DNA from: Scatophagus argus | Lineage: Eukaryota > Chordata > Actinopteri > Scatophagidae | Reading direction: 5' to 3' | DNA length: 64,000 nt | Assembly: GCF_020382885.2 (NCBI RefSeq) | Contig: NC_058513.1 | Coordinates: 7,969,774 to 8,033,773, forward strand | In this document: piece by piece, positions 37,253 to 49,200 of the stretch | How the letters are laid out: every line of letters begins with the position of its first letter | Position numbering within the stretch: position 1 is the stretch's first letter | The notes under the pieces: generated by a model | Told to the model about the DNA's origin: nothing | What the model saw: only the letters and a program-made list of their open reading frames with translations | The model's database searches: none | Translations under genes and position numbers: made by a program

Positions 37253-37424
37253 TATTTTTAAACCCTAATTTAATATCAGTGAAAAATCAACACAAATCAA
37301 CACAAATCAATGGCTTAGTTTGACATTTTGATAAAATAAGTTTTAGTTATACAAAATACACTGATTCCTCCTGTGGTTGTTTTACACTGAACTGTGTGAC
37401 AGACTATTACTTCACATAGTGACT

Positions 37425-37610
37425 TCCTGGAGTCCTGTCATTGAGATGACCTAAGCTAGCTGATTCTGGGCTAAGTTAAGGAAAGTAGCTGTTAGTGGTA
37501 GCTTTATATTTACCATAAAGACAGGAGGATGTATCAGTCTTTTCAACTAACTCTCAGTAAGAAAGCCAATAAGTAAATTTCCTAAAATGTCAAGCTATTC
37601 CCTGAAACAC
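37425..37610 (+). repeat. second copy of the 31040 repeat family
   Basis: Contains GTAGCTTTATATTTACC, GTATCAGTCTTTTCAACTAA, CTCTCAGTAAGAAAGCCAAT and TTTCCTAAAATGTC in the same order as at 31040-31195. It lies inside the putative long-form intron of PPxY gene B. Confidence 0.6.
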
Positions 37611-37718
37611 TGAAACTCCTTTGTACTTTACATGATTTGAAATATGAATTATAAAAATCTGTAATATTTTTAAAATACACTGTTGTACAATTTTACTCTG
37701 AACTTCACTTTGATGCAG

Positions 37719-37904
37719 TTTGACCCCAAGCTGACACACGCATGGCCGGGGGGCCCGCCACCTGCCTACGAGATGTATCCAATAACATTGCCTCTGGCAC
37801 CTCATCACTGGATGACGCCCTCAGAACCTCCAACCCCACCTTCCTCACTCAGCACCCATAACAACCCATGGCCACAGAGGTTACGCCAACCACCCGCCAT
37901 CTAA
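37719..37904 (+). CDS. likely last exon of PPxY gene B, long form
   Basis: Phase-0 exon after the acceptor TTTGATGCAG (37709-37718). It encodes 61 residues to a TAA, starting FDPKLTHAWPGGPPPAYEMY and otherwise rich in proline. The preceding exon has an in-phase donor CTG|GTGTGT at 37053/37054, right after PPPYSL. Joining them gives a 145-residue protein with PPRY, PPPY and PPAY motifs. An AATAAA at 38200-38205 would end this form. The donor is not strong, so use of this join is an inference. Confidence 0.5.
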   Translation, partial: FDPKLTHAWPGGPPPAYEMYPITLPLAPHHWMTPSEPPTPPSSLSTHNNPWPQRLRQPPAI

Positions 37905-38199
37905 AACGCTGAAGACTCACCTTGTGTTGTTTTTGTGTCATTTGAAAAATAGTATTGTCATTTATTTTATTCAATATTGTGATTTTAACTTAAAAATAAT
38001 TATCATTTATATTAACTGTAGACAGTGAAGCAATATTCTCAACATTTTAAATTTTAATATATTTTGTATGAACATCAAAACTACAGTGTAGTTGTCCAAC
38101 TGCATCTACACACCAGCAGAATCATCAAAGCACCGAGTGTTTCTCTATGTTATACTATATATTCTTTATTACAATACAGTACTTACAAGTTTGAGGGAA

Positions 38200-38205
38200 A
38201 ATAAA
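38200..38205 (+). terminator. distal poly(A) signal of PPxY gene B
   Basis: AATAAA 296 bases after the TAA at 37902-37904, about 260 bases from the likely mpp2 signal on the opposite strand. The two genes end tail to tail. Confidence 0.4.
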
Positions 38206-38462
38206 ATGAATAGTAAATAAGTTGCCAGTATTATTTTTTTCTATTTTCTAATAAGGAACAGTGATAGAGTGATTCCTTGGCTTTCGAACCATGTTAAGGC
38301 AAAAGTAAGTATGATTTTGAAGCCACTGATAAATATTTTACTGTTTGTACATCAAAATAACAAAAATAGGACAACTTTCTATCAATTGTCAAAACTGTGA
38401 TAGTGAGTAATATGTTGGCCTTCGTTATACAGTCAGTGCATACTGTAGGCTACTACTTCAAT

Positions 38463-38468
38463 TTTATT
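38463..38468 (-). terminator. mpp2: likely mpp2 poly(A) signal
   Basis: AATAAA on the - strand about 880 bases below the mpp2 stop. A further candidate is at 38165-38170. The signal overlaps the stop codon of the open frame 38464-38658. Confidence 0.4.
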
Positions 38469-38658
38469 CTTTTTTTTTTCTCTTTGAGGATTTAAGTGTT
38501 CTCAGCGCTACAAATACAACTCCAACAGAATCAAGCAGGTAGCAGAGGGACACTGTGATCCATTCGATGGGTCCTCTTACTGTCACACAAGCCAGATGCT
38601 TCACCAGCATAAGACAAATGCACAATGTCATCAACATTAAAACAAAAACAAACTGAGA
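38464..38658 (-). other. unassigned two-helix reading frame, possible terminal exon
   Basis: A good acceptor (CAATCTTGCAG on the - strand, ending at 38659) opens a phase-0 frame of 64 codons. It starts SQFVFVLMLMTLCICLMLV, contains a second hydrophobic segment (ITVSLCYLLDSVGVVFVAL) and ends in KRKKKE, a KKxx-type tail seen on ER-retrieved membrane proteins. It lies in the probable 3' untranslated region of mpp2. mpp2 exon 39961-40089 ends in phase 0, so an alternative splice into it is formally possible. No upstream exon of another gene was found. It may be a chance open frame. Confidence 0.25.
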
Positions 38659-39350
38659 CTGCAAGATTGATGTAAAATGTGTCAACAGAAGAGTTTTCCT
38701 CTGCTCTCACTGTGGTTATGTTAATGTTTTTGTTTAAAATTATCTATTGCTATTCATTTTTCAAATGGAGACGCACGAGATAAAGCACATTTTTGAACAC
38801 ATACAATCATACTGTGTGATCAAATGGTAAAATATAGAGAATTTAAATATGACTTTTGGCATCTAACTTCCCTTAACCAGTCTGTCCTACCAATCCAATG
38901 TAAACATTACACTACATAAAGTAGGAAAGGCTAAAAAGTTTAATATCCTTCAACGAAAACCTTCAGTAGAGCACTGTTATCTTCAGCATCTTTACTCTAA
39001 GTCTATTTCCACGTTTATGATAACACACACACACACACTCACTCACACTATTGCACTAAACCTCAGAGTCAACTCTAGATCCTTCTGAACAAATATCAAT
39101 AAAATTATTCCGATCTTGACAAGTAAAATACAGCTTGACATTAGGCTCAACAGAGGAACACCAAGTTTGTACAAAAAAGCTCTACATGAGGCTGGTCATT
39201 TGCACTGAATCATTCTACTAGGCCCTTGACTACAGACCTCCACCACCCATGTATTCGTGGCGACAGACCATCTGGAGCTACCAATGTTAAATCGTCCTCT
39301 GCCCTTCAACCCAAAGCCCTGGCACCTTTCCTGTGAGCCCCTGGTGACTC

Positions 39351-42300
39351 TCAGAAGACCCAGCTGACAGGGACCCACTGCTGCTCCGTTGTCAGTTTCT
39401 CCAATGCCGACCGTAGGCTTCGGAACGCCGCTTCCAGGCCGTCGTTTACGATGCAGAGGTCAAAGTAATGTCCATAGGCCCGTTTAATGCGCTCGCTCTC
39501 ATCCACCGTCCTCTTTAGTTCAGAGTCCTGTAGGGAGTGACGTGGGACAGTGAGACAATTAGGTGAAAATACATGCAATGAGCAGGCAAATATTTGGATG
39601 AAAGAACAGAGTCAAGAGTGAAATTGGCAACTGATATCAAACTAGATTACATAATTTAAATGGTAGAAAGCAACTTCAGCTTACCTCTATGCTGAGTAAA
39701 TCAAACAATTACTAATACAATGAGCTATTCAATATGTAACCTGTATGTAAACCAAAGTAAGTAAAGCAAGTAATTTTATCAAAAGTGGCCTGCACCAAAG
39801 TACATGACATTGCCTTTTACCAACAAAGTCCTGACAACACTGAAACAGTGCGTTCCAACTTTGACAGAGAAGTGTGTGTTTATGTAGGAGTCTATATGTC
39901 ACAGATAAAGGTGAATGAGAGAATGGGTTTTCAGGACCTTTAAGAGAACATAAAACTTACCGTTAACTGTTTTGTGACCACTCCTGACTCAATTGCTGAC
40001 CTGTTCATAGCTTTGAGAACCTCAAAATCTGGGGCTTCGATGAACACAACGTAGGGCAGGAACTCTGACGTCCGCAAGACTTTGAGCGCCTTCAGAGAAA
40101 AACAAATGGATGTGAGACAATTTAAAATCACTGCATCGATGCACTGCAAGCAATGGGAATAGATAAACATTAACACACAATTAAAAACTGAGAAGGTGAT
40201 TAAAAACCAACCACGACATCTACAACTAACCAATTACTCAAGTTAATGTGTGCAAAAAAGGATTAGCTGAGTGTTGCCAGCAAGTAATGCTGCTCATTAA
40301 GAGATCCTTTTTCATAAATAATGATAATGTGCTCAGCCTACAAATACTTCAGTAGCAACAAGCTGTACATCACTGTTTTAAATGTATGATTTTAAACTCA
40401 AAGCTGTACTGGAAAACGTGACAAACAATGTATAGAAATTTCACAGTGACAGAGGAACAGAAGCAAGGAATAAACGCAGAGAGAAAAAGCAAACATGTAA
40501 GTGTACATATATGAACTTCCTCTACCTGTGGGTTGACATCCAGGATGCAGATCTTTCCTGTTTCTATCACCTCATGTATAGAGTTGATCTTAGTGCCATA
40601 CAGGTTTCCATCGTACTCTCCATGCTCCAGGAAACGGCCATTTTTGATGTCACACTCCATTTCACTACGGGTCATGAAGGAGTACATCTGGCCATCCCTC
40701 TCATCCACCTTTGGTTTTCTGGAAGTGACTGAAGGATAAAGAGAGGCAGAAAGAGATCACTTACACAGACATTAGCTAGTAAAATTCAGGGACAAAAAAG
40801 GGGCAAAATGTAACAACTTTTAAACCAAGACGTAGCCTATAAGGTACAACAACACTGCAATGTATGAGATGACAGATGACTTTCATGTCGTGTATCACGT
40901 GGATTTAGTGTGATGATGAATGGCAGCACTCACAGGGGATGGTGGTGCCATACCGCTGGGGATCCGATACCAGCAGCTTGTTTTTCAGACTCCGACGGCC
41001 AACCCCCTGGGCACCAATCAGAACCAGTGTCTTCCTCCTGAAGGGCGGGACCTTGGCAACTTCTTCATATATCCGCAACTCATGCCGATCAAATTCTAGT
41101 CAGAAACCAGTCAGGAGATGAATCAGATAAATCACAACAAACGTGTGTCAAAAGCAGAGACTGTGATGTTGTGTGGTGTGTTTTAAGTACCTGCATTTTT
41201 CGTAGTCAAATACATCATCTTTTTTTTCTTCTTACCACCCATTCCTGCACACAGAGGACCTGAAACAGAGAGTGACACACAAAACACAATAAAACCTCCA
41301 ACCCTGACGCTTGCGTCGGTCAGCCACTTCAACAATGTCCCTGTTACAATGATGAACTATCAAGGTGAAATGTCTTTGAAAGCATTGCTGGGTCATAAAT
41401 CCAAAGTCTTACAGGGGTATAGGGAGACAAAACCACTAGGTGGCACTGTGCACTAATACTGATTAGCCTGTGCAGCCAGTCTGCTGCCAGAGAACACCTG
41501 TGACTGGGAATCTGCTGAGCGTCTGTTCAACATGGCAGATTATGTAGCTGCTGGGGGAAAATGTCTTCTGAACAGAAACGTAGCTGGAAGCAAACACTGC
41601 TGTTCATTTTCGTGTCAGAACTCATCAAGGTGTGACAACAACTACTGCATGCCCGTTCCAGTCCGAATGCTGCACATGTAGTGTCTTTCTTAATTTATGA
41701 ATTGGATCAACAATTTCAAACCTCACCATCCTGTTCAATATTTCTGCTCAAATCATGCCCTTGGTTTGGATAATATGTGGAAAGCGTGCTAGCAGACAGA
41801 TGTGCCCTTCCGAGGTTCCAAGGGCAGTACAGTTTGGCTGTCATCTTCTTCTCCTCCACAAGTGAAGGGCATGCGGCTGGCTGTGACTCACCACCTGTTC
41901 TGTGGCTGTAGAGTCCTCCGCACAAAGCAGATAAGCTAAAGGAACACAGACACTTTTCACCCCACATCTCGTAAGAGAACAGATGATTATTGATCAGGTT
42001 TGTATTTACAGGGGTCTTATCACCACACCTCAATCGAGGCTCCTTCTCGTAGAGAGCTCTTTGTGAATGTCAGACCCTGCAGCTTAATAACCAGCAGATT
42101 GAATCAGGCCGACTGAGTCACGACGATGCTCATTACCAGTTCTCTAGTGTTCGCTGACAGAATAACAGACTGAAGAGGTGAGAGGGGGATGAGCAGCCCG
42201 GCACCACATGAAATGCTTGTATGATATGGAGAGGAACAGATGTTGTCTTTGTTGCCAGTGTGTTTGTGCAGTGAGGAGTCTGTGTCGAATCTGCATAATG

Positions 42301-43203
42301 AGAAGTGCTTCTCTGCTCTGCTGCGTGCTGTTAAGAGGCGTACCTGCGGTAGCGAGCTCCAGATCTCTCTTTACAAACGCTTTCCGCTTCTCCTCAAGTA
42401 GCTGGCTTGGAATTAGACCTGCACTGCCTCCCTCTATGTGACAGGCCTGTGAGTGAAACACATGTGCACACATAAAGAATTAGCAAATAAGCTAACTGGC
42501 ACAGGAGTAAAAATTACTCGGACATAGCTCAAAAAATTAAATATGCCCTGAAATATTCTGGGAACATTACAGACCTGCCACCAGTTGAGGTCCTCCTGAT
42601 TGAAAATCTGCAGAATATCCCCGCTGTTGAAGCTCAGCCCTGCTTCCTTACAGGGAATCAGGTTATCGTGGGATGGGTCGTAGTCAAAGTGACACTTTAC
42701 AAAGGCCTAAATGGGGAAAAAGATAGCACGTCAGTAAAGTTGCCATAATGGATGCCAAATCAGACAGGTTAGGTTTGACATGTTAAAAAATATGCATTTA
42801 ATTGATGCTGCAGCCACAATATACACCCAGGCTGCCTCTGGTGTGGTATGAGCATAATCTGTTGTAGATGGACTGGGTGAGTTGATGTCATTCGCTAGTC
42901 TTGCACACTTAAAGCCTACTCCATCTCTCAGCTCACTTTCCCGACATCCCAAGGCTACAGCATTCAGCTCGTGAACCAAACCCTGTATCCCAACCCCCAC
43001 TGACAGGACAAGGAATCAGAAACAGACAGATACACAGAGAGAGGAAGAGAGGGACGGAGACACAGAAAATAAAGAGAGAGAGAGAGAGAGAGAGAGAGAC
43101 AAAATCTGTAGCCATGGCAACAACCCCCCCCCAATCCCAACCCCCTGCACTTTCTCATACTGAACTGATGGATGAAAAAAAAAGGCTGCCTGCCCTTACT
43201 ATA

Positions 43204-43252
<49 letters not shown>

Positions 43253-46200
43253 ATTCCCTTATAAGGAAACCATGTACACACACACTGAAAACACACACTC
43301 AAAGTCTCAACTGGCCAAAGGGAGCTGTCAGTTGAGTTTAGTTACCATGAGATGACCAAGCTTGAGGCATTAAACACAGACAGCTGGATTACATTCACAG
43401 AGAACCTTTGGGAACAACTCTAATCATTGCACAGTACAGCATCCACCTCCACAGCCAAATCACTCTGTAATATCTGTGACAGACAGACACAATTACGTGT
43501 TTGAGTAGGCACTTTGATATAGCTGAGACCACACAAAAGGAGAACTGAACATTTGTACACTCCTGTCTTAAGATGACATACTGTCGAAAGAGCACAGCGC
43601 AGAACACACATTTTCTTTGAACAGCCTTAAGAAAGGGGAGGATATTGAGTTTTCTTATATGAGAGCGATTTTGGAGCATTCTGCCAGATAGAGCAGGGGG
43701 AAAGCAGCTGAAAACGTGAAAACACCGTAGAGCTGCTGTCTTATGTAAATCTGCCAAATTCAGTTTGGGTAATTTGAATGTTTTTATTTAATTTAAAATA
43801 TTCCTTCACAGTTCCTCCACAGGCTGAGGTATATCTCTGATCTCATGGGCTAATTTAAAGCTTAAAGAATAACGTAACCAGAATAAGAGATAACAGCCAT
43901 GCTAGCAGCTCTATGAGGTTATACTCACAACGACGATGCTCCATCATACCTGCTTAACATCAGCATGTTAGCTTACCATGCTCACTATTTTAATATAGCA
44001 TCTTAACATTGTCTTATTATGAATTAATACAAAGCCCTGCTAAAGCTGGTGGAATGTCACTAGTTTTGCAGGTGTTTGGTTATAAGTTGAAGTTCAAATT
44101 TCGAATGTGTCAGTACCAAATTTCATAGCAACTGATCTAATAGTTGTCTAGATGTTTTCATTCAAACTCACAAATGTCAACCTATTCAGCTAAAGATAGT
44201 AGAAGACATCTTCAGAGCCCTATGAACATCTGCACAAAATGACATGGTAATCCATGCTACAGTTGGAGATATTTCAGTGTGAACAAAGTGGTGGACTGAA
44301 CGACTGATTGATACGGTGAGGCTTGAAATGAATTCTCAATTCTCAGATCACTAATTCTTCACTTCCTGAAATTTTAGAAATGTATTTTTTTCAACAAACA
44401 ACAACAAACGTGTCAAATACACGCATGTCTATACTAATAATCCGAACATATAATTCCTCGCCACATCATTTCCTTGTAGATTATGTTCTAGTAAATTTGA
44501 GATTAGCTGAAGGAATTAATTTGGCATGGCCTCTGCAAGCTCTAGTTTTTCTCCTCTGTACTGCTGAGAGAGGTGTCACAGTCACAGAGATACGTACCTC
44601 ACACAACACTAGTTGTATACTGCATCGTCTGATGTGCTCCATACTCCCATCATCACAGTACGTCACCAGACAAGATAAACCTTCTATTTCCTCTCACTGA
44701 AAACTGGGTCACATTTTCCGTGTGTCACTAGTCTCCTCCAGCTCTTAGAAAGCTTGTGTTCATTAGCTAGCCAAGAAGAATAGTTCCCTCTACCAGTGGT
44801 TATAAAACAATGTCTTGATTCATTTCCAAATATTTTATATCAAAAAACCTAAACCTAAACCTAAAACCTACACAGCCTTTCGTATGTAAACTTTATCGCC
44901 ATGGAAGGAAAGGACAAAATCAAAAAGACGAAGACTCCTGTGTCATAAGCCCTCTGTAAAACTCTCTCTGACTTTCTGTCTTGATCGTGAGCACCTCAAT
45001 CATTGATCCATTATGTATGAGCAGAAAATTACTCTACATTTGGATAAGTGACAAAGCTGTAATGCAGGTATCATAGCCAAATGTCGTCTACAAAGTCCTG
45101 CTGGGTAGGACTAGAAATGTGATTCTTGGCACAGCAAATGTGCTTACAGGGGGCAGGGAGGATGCCAGGGAGGACAGTGAGTGGCGCTTGATTGATGAAA
45201 ATGACAGTATCCTTTCAAACTATTCAGAACTTTTTATACAATACTGATTTTGGGAAGGGTGATGAAAAATGTATTCTGCTTTTCCATGTGAGATTCAATG
45301 AGGAAGACACAAGGAATTGTTCTAAAACCTCCTGGACAAGCATATCCATTGTTGTGAACAGATTGACATATTTATATATTTTGGGTTTTGGTGATAATAA
45401 TGTGATAATAATATAATATATCAATTATATGCAACTTTATACTTCCTCTCTGCTACATCTGTCATGTCTGGCAGCTTTAGTTACTGGTCACTTTCTAGAT
45501 TACAATTTTACATTCCTTTTAAATCTGTGCAGGGAAAATCCCATATTGTCAAATTTACATACTTTTACTTAGGTAACATTTTGAATGCAGCACTTCATTT
45601 TGATTTTCCGGTGGAGCATTTTCACCATGTAGTATTAGTACTCTGACTTAAGTAAAGGATCTGAATACTTTTTCCCCAGCTGGAATCTACTCACTAAACC
45701 ACGTATAAACAGTATTAAAAATCCTTTCTTGTTGTTTCGATCTGCTGGGTGGTTGGTTAGAGTCAGAGCACTGTGTCAAATGTGAAGCCTGACACAGCTG
45801 ACCTGTCTCGCTGTGTGTGGCTCCTGGTAGCTGGGCAGGATCTTCAGTACCACACTGCCGCTCGCCTCCTTCAGCATCTCCTGGAGCACTTTGGGGTCAT
45901 TGCCCACCTCCTTTCCATTCACCTCCTTGATGATGTCTCCCACATGGAGCAGACCTTGCTGGTCAATCATGCCACCATGAAGGATCCTGGCAATCACCAG
46001 CTCGCCGCTCTCCACTCGAAACGTCACTCCCTACACACACAGACACGGTCAAAATATAAAGATCATTTCTTAAGTGAGCTCCTCAGAACAATTACAGTGT
46101 AATATTTATTATGAATGGTCTTGCAACATGCTCCGTTACACAGAAGTTCAAACAGAAAGCAGGTGAGGGTGAGGTCGAGTATTTTGAACAAGCTGCAAAT

Positions 46201-49200
46201 GCCATGGCTGAGTGGAGAAGATAATGCAGAAATGTCTTAAGCTGCAATTACTGTAATGGCCACAAGATGCTGGCTGCAAAAACATCCAACTGTTTAATTC
46301 AGAGAATATTTAGACCAAAACACAGTCTATCAGTGTTGCTATTTGTCCCATTTAGGCTCCATTTAAGCTTATTCACCTTTGGGAAAACTTTTTGTGGCAC
46401 TTGTTAACTTCCTTCATGTTGGCAGCAAGCCTAAAGCTCAGTGCCAAATGACCCTTCAGAAACCTATGAATGACTCCACAGACAATCGGCAGTTTGTGAG
46501 ACCTCCTGAATTATTACTGAGTCTTTAGTATTACTCAACAGCACGTCAGCTTACAGCAAATGCATCACCTCTATTTTGTGCTACAAAGGGGTATAAATCT
46601 GACTTCTTTCTCTTTTAACAGTGTTGCATAAAGAGCTCATTACGCTGAGTGCATGCGCTGTTTTCCAAACACAAATCATACCTTTTATTGAGGAACTTTA
46701 TCTCTTAACAATTTACAGGAGGGCTCTATCCTGCCTCACTGATTATAATAGCTTGCTCCTTAACTGAGCAGACTTACCAGATGCTCGCCAGACACCTTAC
46801 GGATGCCCACCATCCTGACTGCGTCTGGGGGAACAGGCTGGTTGTTGAGAGCTGCGTCCATGAAGGAACAGGGGCTGGGGGGAGGAGTCTCGTAGTTTTT
46901 GGACGCTACAGAATCATGAGTCTCCAGGAGGGACTGTGAGAAGAATAGCAAACATTGATGGGAATGACAAATAAACACTTTCCTCATCAGTAGCTTGTAA
47001 AGTGGTAGAATCTGTGCTGTGCTGCAAAAATCAGGTGTTCTTGCTAAGTTCTGTGCTGAGCTGTTGTCAGACATAAACTATTATGGCTCCAAATCAATTT
47101 AATCCATGTTAGCAATCCATGTTAGCACAACATGCATCATTAAGCCTGAACATCACTCTGAAAAGTAATCATAGGTTCAGCCCGCGTGCCTGTTAATCAA
47201 AGCCACAGCCTGCTGTGAGACCCAAGCCCTGTTCTCTCAGACCTGGAAATGAGGCTCCTTCAGGATGCGGACCAGCTCGTCGGCTGCCTGGCTCCTGTGC
47301 GCGATCGGAGTCAGCTCCTTGAGGATATCCTGGACCAGCTCCACGTTGTTCTCCCTCACAGCCTCGAGCTTGGGTTCCTCAAACTGCTCGTGAGCCTGGG
47401 ATTTAATGAATATCAAACTAGTGGAGTCTCCAAGAAGGAATTTATAACATTTAGTTACATTAGCTCTCCTTCTCAGTGAGCAGCTAATGCATCTTGCTGA
47501 CTTATAATGAAATGTTCCATGACTTCTGCGGGACTATTTGTTTTGATTCATTAATACAATAAAGGGTACAATAACAAAGAACCGTAAATGCAACCAGAAC
47601 ACAATCCCTGCTGAGAACAACACACAGCCTTTTGTTATATTTTTGTTACGAAATTAGGGCTAAAACATCGTACTGTTTTTTGAGATTTCTATACTAACAT
47701 AACATGAAAACTGAATTAAGTAAAAATAAAACAACAAAAACATGGATATGTATAAAGCCTTCAAGTTTTTGCATGCATCAAAGATGCATTTTAAATCATT
47801 TTCAGTTCTTGGTGCAACCATACACCAAGCACTTGAGTATTTGAAGATTCACATTGTCAGGCGATCCCACAGAGGGTTTCTCTGGTGGGACTGCCGACGA
47901 GTCTGCCAGCAACATTGTTTGTTTGCAGAGGAAGAGAGGAAGAATCCCTGCAGAGAGACGGGACATGGTTGCACATATAGGCACAAACAGATACACAGAT
48001 ATTCACAAATGCCTGCGTGTACACAGTCCTGCACACAGATCATCATGTACATACACAGTGCACATAGAGAGATACAAGTACAGCACAGCACACACACCCA
48101 TACACCCACACACAGGGAGCTCTTCACTCCTGTGCAGTGATTGGGCAGCAGGACTTTTCTCCTTTGGTGTTTTGGCAGAATTCTTTGTAACCTGATGGAG
48201 CAAGCTGTCCGTGTCTGAGGCTTGGAAAATATGCCACCGTGGACTCTATGCTATATTACTCTGTTTTGAGAGCTATGGACATGACAGACAGGAATACCTT
48301 CTGAATATCTTCATGTGTCTGTTTTGACACAGCGTGATGATGATTAATGCTAGCTAATGTTTTTTGTAAGTTTCAGTAAATGCTGCTGTGCAACCGACAT
48401 CACTGAGTCAGATCACTAACTGTATGAGTGTATGTTATACTATTTTTTTTATCATGAATCATTATTATCCTGTGGTTGTCACACAAAGGCTTGCTTTAAT
48501 GCCACTTTAAATAATTCAACAGGTTTGGTTCTGGTATAACTTTATCCATGCCAATGCAACAGATCCAATATAAAACAACAGATATTATCATACCGTGTTT
48601 TGAATACATTAGGACTCTCTTTTAAATCAGCACTAAGTGCTACATTAGAATTGGTGCACTAGAGCTCGTGAAGACAAGCTTTTATGCATGATTTTGTGTT
48701 TCAGTATTTCAGTTAAATGTCAATAGCTGATAGGAAATTGATTAATAAATCGCAGGATTTGACCACTGTCATGTAATGACTAAATTGTTTTGCACACACT
48801 GTTTTTGTAGAGCACCAAAATGTATTATTTTGGAGGCCACATCACACTATAAGACCTTGGAGTTTCTTTTGCAGCCTGAACAGGGAAAATGTGATGGCTC
48901 CCAAGTTAGGTTAAAAAGCACAAGGTATAAAACTAAATGCCTAAAAGGAAGTATGTGCTCATTTGGCTGTCCTAAATGCCTCAATGGTCCTGATTGCTCA
49001 GTTAGATAGGGAGCCAAGCAGTGAGTCAGTGCCACAGTCAGAGCCGATAATAACTAAGCACTGCGAACTCTTTTTGCATGATGATAGCTCCTGTTGTCAA
49101 TATCTGCTCTTTGTGGACCTAATCATCATTCAGACTCATTACAGAATTGCAGGTTGTGCTGACTGCGTCATTCTGTAGTGATTGTGGTGCAATCAGCACA

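Larger units (their letters stand above)
42707..45802. other. mpp2 intron between PDZ and SH3 exons
   Basis: 3.1 kb. It holds a GA run (43073-43099), a TG microsatellite (43207-43251), a copy of the 27995 repeat family (43885-44330) and a fragment of the 29578 family (45500-45685). No exon was recognised. Confidence 0.55.

Noticed and set aside
44844-44869. Telomere-like AAACCT repeats
   Set aside because: Only three to four units and the register is CCTAAA, not the vertebrate CCCTAA; too short to mean anything.
48776-49009. Cysteine-rich 77-codon frame
   Set aside because: Lies in an mpp2 intron, no splice sites or start context, and cysteine spacing fits no known module.
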